A stretch of 14,790 nt of DNA from positions 1 to 14,790 of the forward strand of contig DARY01000008.1 in the NCBI GenBank assembly GCA_002503545.1, written 5' to 3'. The position numbers and the translations under genes were made by a program. The stretch comes from Candidatus Methanomethylophilus sp. UBA78 (GTDB lineage Archaea; Thermoplasmatota; Thermoplasmata; Methanomassiliicoccales; Methanomethylophilaceae). Shown piece by piece: positions 12,421 to 14,790 of this stretch (position 1 is the first letter of the stretch; every line of letters begins with the position of its first letter). The notes beneath the pieces were generated by a model, which saw only the letters and a program-made list of their open reading frames with translations, was not told the DNA's origin and searched no databases.

Positions 12421-13757
12421 AGATCGGATTGGAGGTGCACGTCCAGCTCCCCACGAGATCCAAGATGTTCTGCTCCTGCCCCACCACCGACGCCCCCGCA
12501 CCGAACACCCACGTGTGCCCCGTGTGCCTGGGCATGCCGGGGTCGAGGCCCGTGCTCAACAGGCAGGCCCTGGTATACGGCATCATGCTCGCCAAGATGC
12601 TCGGCTGCAAGGTGGCGGACACCACCTGGTTCTCCAGGAAGACCTACTTCTACCCGGACATGAGCAAGAGCGTGCAGATCACCCAATACGACCACCCGAT
12701 AGGGGAGGGGGGCGTGGTCTACCTCAACGGGAAGAAGCCCATCAGGATCACCAGGATCCACCTGGAGGAAGACCCCGGGAAGACCAGGAGGACCGCCGAG
12801 GGATCGTCCCTCGTGGACTACAACCGCTCCGGGATACCCCTCGCCGAGATAGTGACGGAACCCGACATCGCCTCCCCCGAGGAGGCCAGGGAGTTCCTCG
12901 CACAGCTGATAGCCGACATAAAGCACACCATCGACATCCCGGACGACGGGGAGAGGAGCATCCGCTGCGACTGCAACATCTCCGTCGGGAAGGAGAGGTG
13001 CGAGGTCAAGAACGTCACCGGTCTGAAGAACGCCGAGAGGGCCCTGCGCTACGAGATGGTCAGGCAGATCAAGATCCTCAAGGCCGGGGGGAAGATCGAG
13101 AGGGAGACCCGCGCTTTCGACGAGGAGAGGGGTATAACCTACAGTGCCAGGAAGAAGGAGTTCGAGGCCGATTACGGCTACATAGACGAACCGGACCTGG
13201 GCATATTCCGCATAAAGGAGCTGGTGGATTCCGTTAGCATCAAGGAATCCCCCGCCAAGATGACCCAGAGGCTGTCCTCCCAGTACGGCATAGACGAGAA
13301 GAAGGCCAAGCAGCTGGTGTCCACCTCGGTGAATCTGGCACAGTTCTTCGAGAAGGTCGCTTCGGCCTACGGTACCCAGGAAGCCGTCAGATGGGTCATC
13401 GGACCGGTCACCGCCAACTGGAAGAGGTTCGAGGAGAGGGGAGGCGGCACGGAGGCCGTCCTGGCCGTTCTGGGTAAGTTCGCCGACGGCACCATCACCG
13501 ACACCGAGTGCACCATAGAGCTGAAGAGCGTCATGACGGGGGAGAGCGCCGCCGAAGCCGCCGCCCAGACGGACGACCTGGAGAAGATAATCTCCGGATA
13601 CCTGGATGCGAACCCGCAGATAGTCGAAGATTACCGCAAGGGCAACAAGAAGGCCGCCAACAGCGTGATAGGCCACGTGATGAAGAGCACGGGCGGGAAG
13701 TACTCGTCCTCGGACATCGTGGAAGCCGTCACCAGGATCGTCGAATCCAGGATCTGA
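12417..13757 (+). CDS. gatB: Asp/Glu-tRNA amidotransferase subunit B
   Basis: GatB binds the misacylated tRNA, activates its side chain with ATP and amidates it with ammonia from GatA. The 446 residues start at ATG 12417, which overlaps the gatA stop. The start, KIGLEVHVQLPTRSKMFCSC, is diagnostic. Zinc ligands are Cys19, Cys21, Cys34 and Cys37 (FCSC...VCPVC). PDMSKSVQITQYDHPI, HLEEDPGK and DYNRSGIPLAEIVTEPD follow in the catalytic cradle. The C-terminal part is the helical plus YqeY-like tail that contacts tRNA, ending SSSDIVEAVTRIVESRI. The frame stays open far upstream inside gatA, but GatB homology begins exactly at 12417. A terminator follows the TGA. Confidence 0.96.
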   Translation: MKIGLEVHVQLPTRSKMFCSCPTTDAPAPNTHVCPVCLGMPGSRPVLNRQALVYGIMLAKMLGCKVADTTWFSRKTYFYPDMSKSVQITQYDHPIGEGGVVYLNGKKPIRITRIHLEEDPGKTRRTAEGSSLVDYNRSGIPLAEIVTEPDIASPEEAREFLAQLIADIKHTIDIPDDGERSIRCDCNISVGKERCEVKNVTGLKNAERALRYEMVRQIKILKAGGKIERETRAFDEERGITYSARKKEFEADYGYIDEPDLGIFRIKELVDSVSIKESPAKMTQRLSSQYGIDEKKAKQLVSTSVNLAQFFEKVASAYGTQEAVRWVIGPVTANWKRFEERGGGTEAVLAVLGKFADGTITDTECTIELKSVMTGESAAEAAAQTDDLEKIISGYLDANPQIVEDYRKGNKKAANSVIGHVMKSTGGKYSSSDIVEAVTRIVESRI

Positions 13758-13761
13758 CCGG

Positions 13762-13782
13762 CGTCCGGGCGCATCCCGGACG
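13762..13782 (+). terminator. terminator of gatCAB
   Basis: A perfect 8-bp stem (CGTCCGGG at 13762-13769, CCCGGACG at 13775-13782) with a 5-nt loop, starting four bases after the gatB stop. The following T content is modest. Confidence 0.6.
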
Positions 13783-13806
13783 TCTGGGTCATTATGAAAT
13801 CGGGAT

Positions 13807-13861
13807 AAAAACGGGGCCGGAGGGTCCCCTCCCGGACAGACCGGAAGGCGCCTTCGGCGCC
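13807..13861 (-). terminator. terminator of aspS (two hairpins and a T run)
   Basis: On the minus strand, GGCGCC-GAA-GGCGCC (13861-13847) comes first. A second GC stem (13835-13817) follows, and then TTTTT at 13811-13807. Confidence 0.6.
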
Positions 13862-13868
13862 CCCTCGG

Positions 13869-14790
13869 TCATGCGTCCGGGTTGAACTCCTCGGTGTCCG
13901 AGACGTCCAGGCCGTCCCCGGCGAGGGTGATGATCTGGAGCTCCTGGAGCTTGTCCTCGTCCACGGGCGAGGGCGAACCGTCCAGCAGGGAGACCGCCTT
14001 CTTGTTCTTCGGGAAGGCGATGACCTCCCTTATGGTGTCCTTGCCCAGCAGTATGGCCACCAGCCTGTCGACGCCGATCGCTATGCCTCCGTGGGGAGGG
14101 GCGCCGTAGGACAGGGCCTCGACGAAGTAGTCGAACCTCGCCTTAATCTTCTCGTCGGAGAGACCCAGCTTGTGGAATACCTCTATCTGGGTCTCCGCGT
14201 CGTGGATACGCTCCGAGCCGGATCCGAGCTCGTTGCCGTTCAGGCAGAGGTCGAAGCAGGCGCCTCCGCACTTCGGGTCGTCGAGGTCCCCGAGGGGCAG
14301 GACGAAGGGATGGTGGAACGCGTCGCGCTTGCCGGACACGGGGTCGATCTCGAACATCGGGTTCTGGTCCATCCAGAAGAACATGAACTCGTTCTCGGGG
14401 ACAAGACCCAGGTCCTCGGCGATCTTCTTCCTGAGGAACCCGCCGCCCTCGTAGGTGGACTTCCAGGGCCCGGCGATGAGGAAGACGAGGTCCCCCTCCT
14501 CCGCCCCGACGGCCTTCTTGATCCCCTCGAGTATCTCGGGGGTGAAGTACTTGGTGATGTTGCTGGTGAGCACCCCGCCCTCGCACCTCATCCAGGTAAG
14601 TCCTCCCAGTCCGACCTTCTTGGCGTAGTGGATGTAGCGGTCTACCTCGTTCCTGCCGACCTCTCCCATCTCCTTCTTCACGCACATGCCGGCCACGATG
14701 CCGCCCTCGGCCAGGATCCCCTGGAATATCTTGTAGGGGACCTCCCTGACCACGTCGGTGAGGGTGACGAACTCGAGCCCGTACCTCATG
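13869..14790 (-). CDS. aspS: aspartyl-tRNA synthetase, bacterial type with GAD domain, C-terminal part
   Basis: Charges tRNA with aspartate. About 306 C-terminal residues are visible, and the N-terminal anticodon-binding domain and the first catalytic motifs lie beyond the right edge. The order matches bacterial AspRS: a start like the region just after motif 2 (MRYGLEFVTLTDVV), then a GAD insertion domain at about residues 20-95 (GGIVAGMCVKKEMG, KVGLGGLTWM), HHPFVLPLGD, LNGNELGSGSERIHD and motif 3 with APPHGGIAIGVDRLVAILLG. REVIAFPKNKKAVSLLDGSP closes the core. Archaeal AspRS normally lacks the GAD domain, so this gene has bacterial ancestry. The bacterial WVxDFPxFE segment reads FFWMDQNPMFEID. 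The gene is convergent with gatB, which suggests a non-discriminating enzyme that makes Asp-tRNA(Asn) for GatCAB. That is inference. The first ATG seen (14789) is internal. Confidence 0.92.
   Translation of the reverse strand, partial: MRYGLEFVTLTDVVREVPYKIFQGILAEGGIVAGMCVKKEMGEVGRNEVDRYIHYAKKVGLGGLTWMRCEGGVLTSNITKYFTPEILEGIKKAVGAEEGDLVFLIAGPWKSTYEGGGFLRKKIAEDLGLVPENEFMFFWMDQNPMFEIDPVSGKRDAFHHPFVLPLGDLDDPKCGGACFDLCLNGNELGSGSERIHDAETQIEVFHKLGLSDEKIKARFDYFVEALSYGAPPHGGIAIGVDRLVAILLGKDTIREVIAFPKNKKAVSLLDGSPSPVDEDKLQELQIITLAGDGLDVSDTEEFNPDA

Noticed and set aside
13869..14790. Reading the AspRS frame as a complete short protein starting at the ATG at 14789
   Set aside because: The sequence begins in the middle of the catalytic domain. 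The anticodon-binding domain must lie outside the window, so this is an edge effect and not a truncation.

Overview
The window is archaeal and most likely from a methanogen of the Methanomassiliicoccales (Thermoplasmatota). The support is an archaeal L3/L4 pair, an archaeosine radical SAM enzyme (RaSEA), an archaeal GTP cyclohydrolase (MptA), an initiator tRNA of archaeal type, and TATA boxes centred 25-30 bp before start codons without a ribosome-binding site (leaderless mRNAs). The DNA is GC-rich and tightly packed. All 16 genes whose stop lies in the window end in TGA, with no TAA or TAG. That fits a lineage that spares TAG for pyrrolysine, but the order-level placement is inference.

Layout. 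1-1304 (minus): start of the large ribosomal-protein operon, L3 then a cut-off L4, behind a 263-bp non-coding region. 1568-2912 (minus): RaSEA and a small conserved protein, translationally linked. 3021-5177 (plus): a CoA-disulfide-reductase/NADH-oxidase-like flavoprotein, then a homologue of the human anaemia protein CDIN1/C15orf41, a putative PD-(D/E)XK nuclease. 5206-6111 (minus): MptA. 6200-7194 (plus): RNase HII overlapping a small SCP2-domain protein. 7278-7355 (plus): initiator tRNA-Met. 7356-7600: no gene, but terminator hairpins and a repeated element. 7601-9282 (minus): amtB-glnK ammonium module with a perfect 18-bp operator-like inverted repeat in its promoter. 9499-10041 (minus): a TPR protein, divergent from 10157-10726 (plus), a cysteine-rich DUF2284 protein. 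10826-13757 (plus): gatC-gatA-gatB with 4-bp ATGA overlaps. 13869 to the right edge (minus): a bacterial-type aspartyl-tRNA synthetase with a GAD domain, convergent with gatB.

How the parts fit. Translation and tRNA modification dominate: ribosomal proteins, initiator tRNA, archaeosine synthesis (RaSEA, possibly fed by MptA), and an AspRS beside the GatCAB amidotransferase that suggests indirect Asn-tRNA synthesis. amtB-glnK is a standard nitrogen-scavenging unit, but its PII protein has lost the classical modified tyrosine. The least explained parts are the archaeal CDIN1 homologue linked to a flavin disulfide reductase, the duplicated element at 7446-7518, and the amtB operator. I see no CRISPR array, insertion sequence, prophage or clear defence island.
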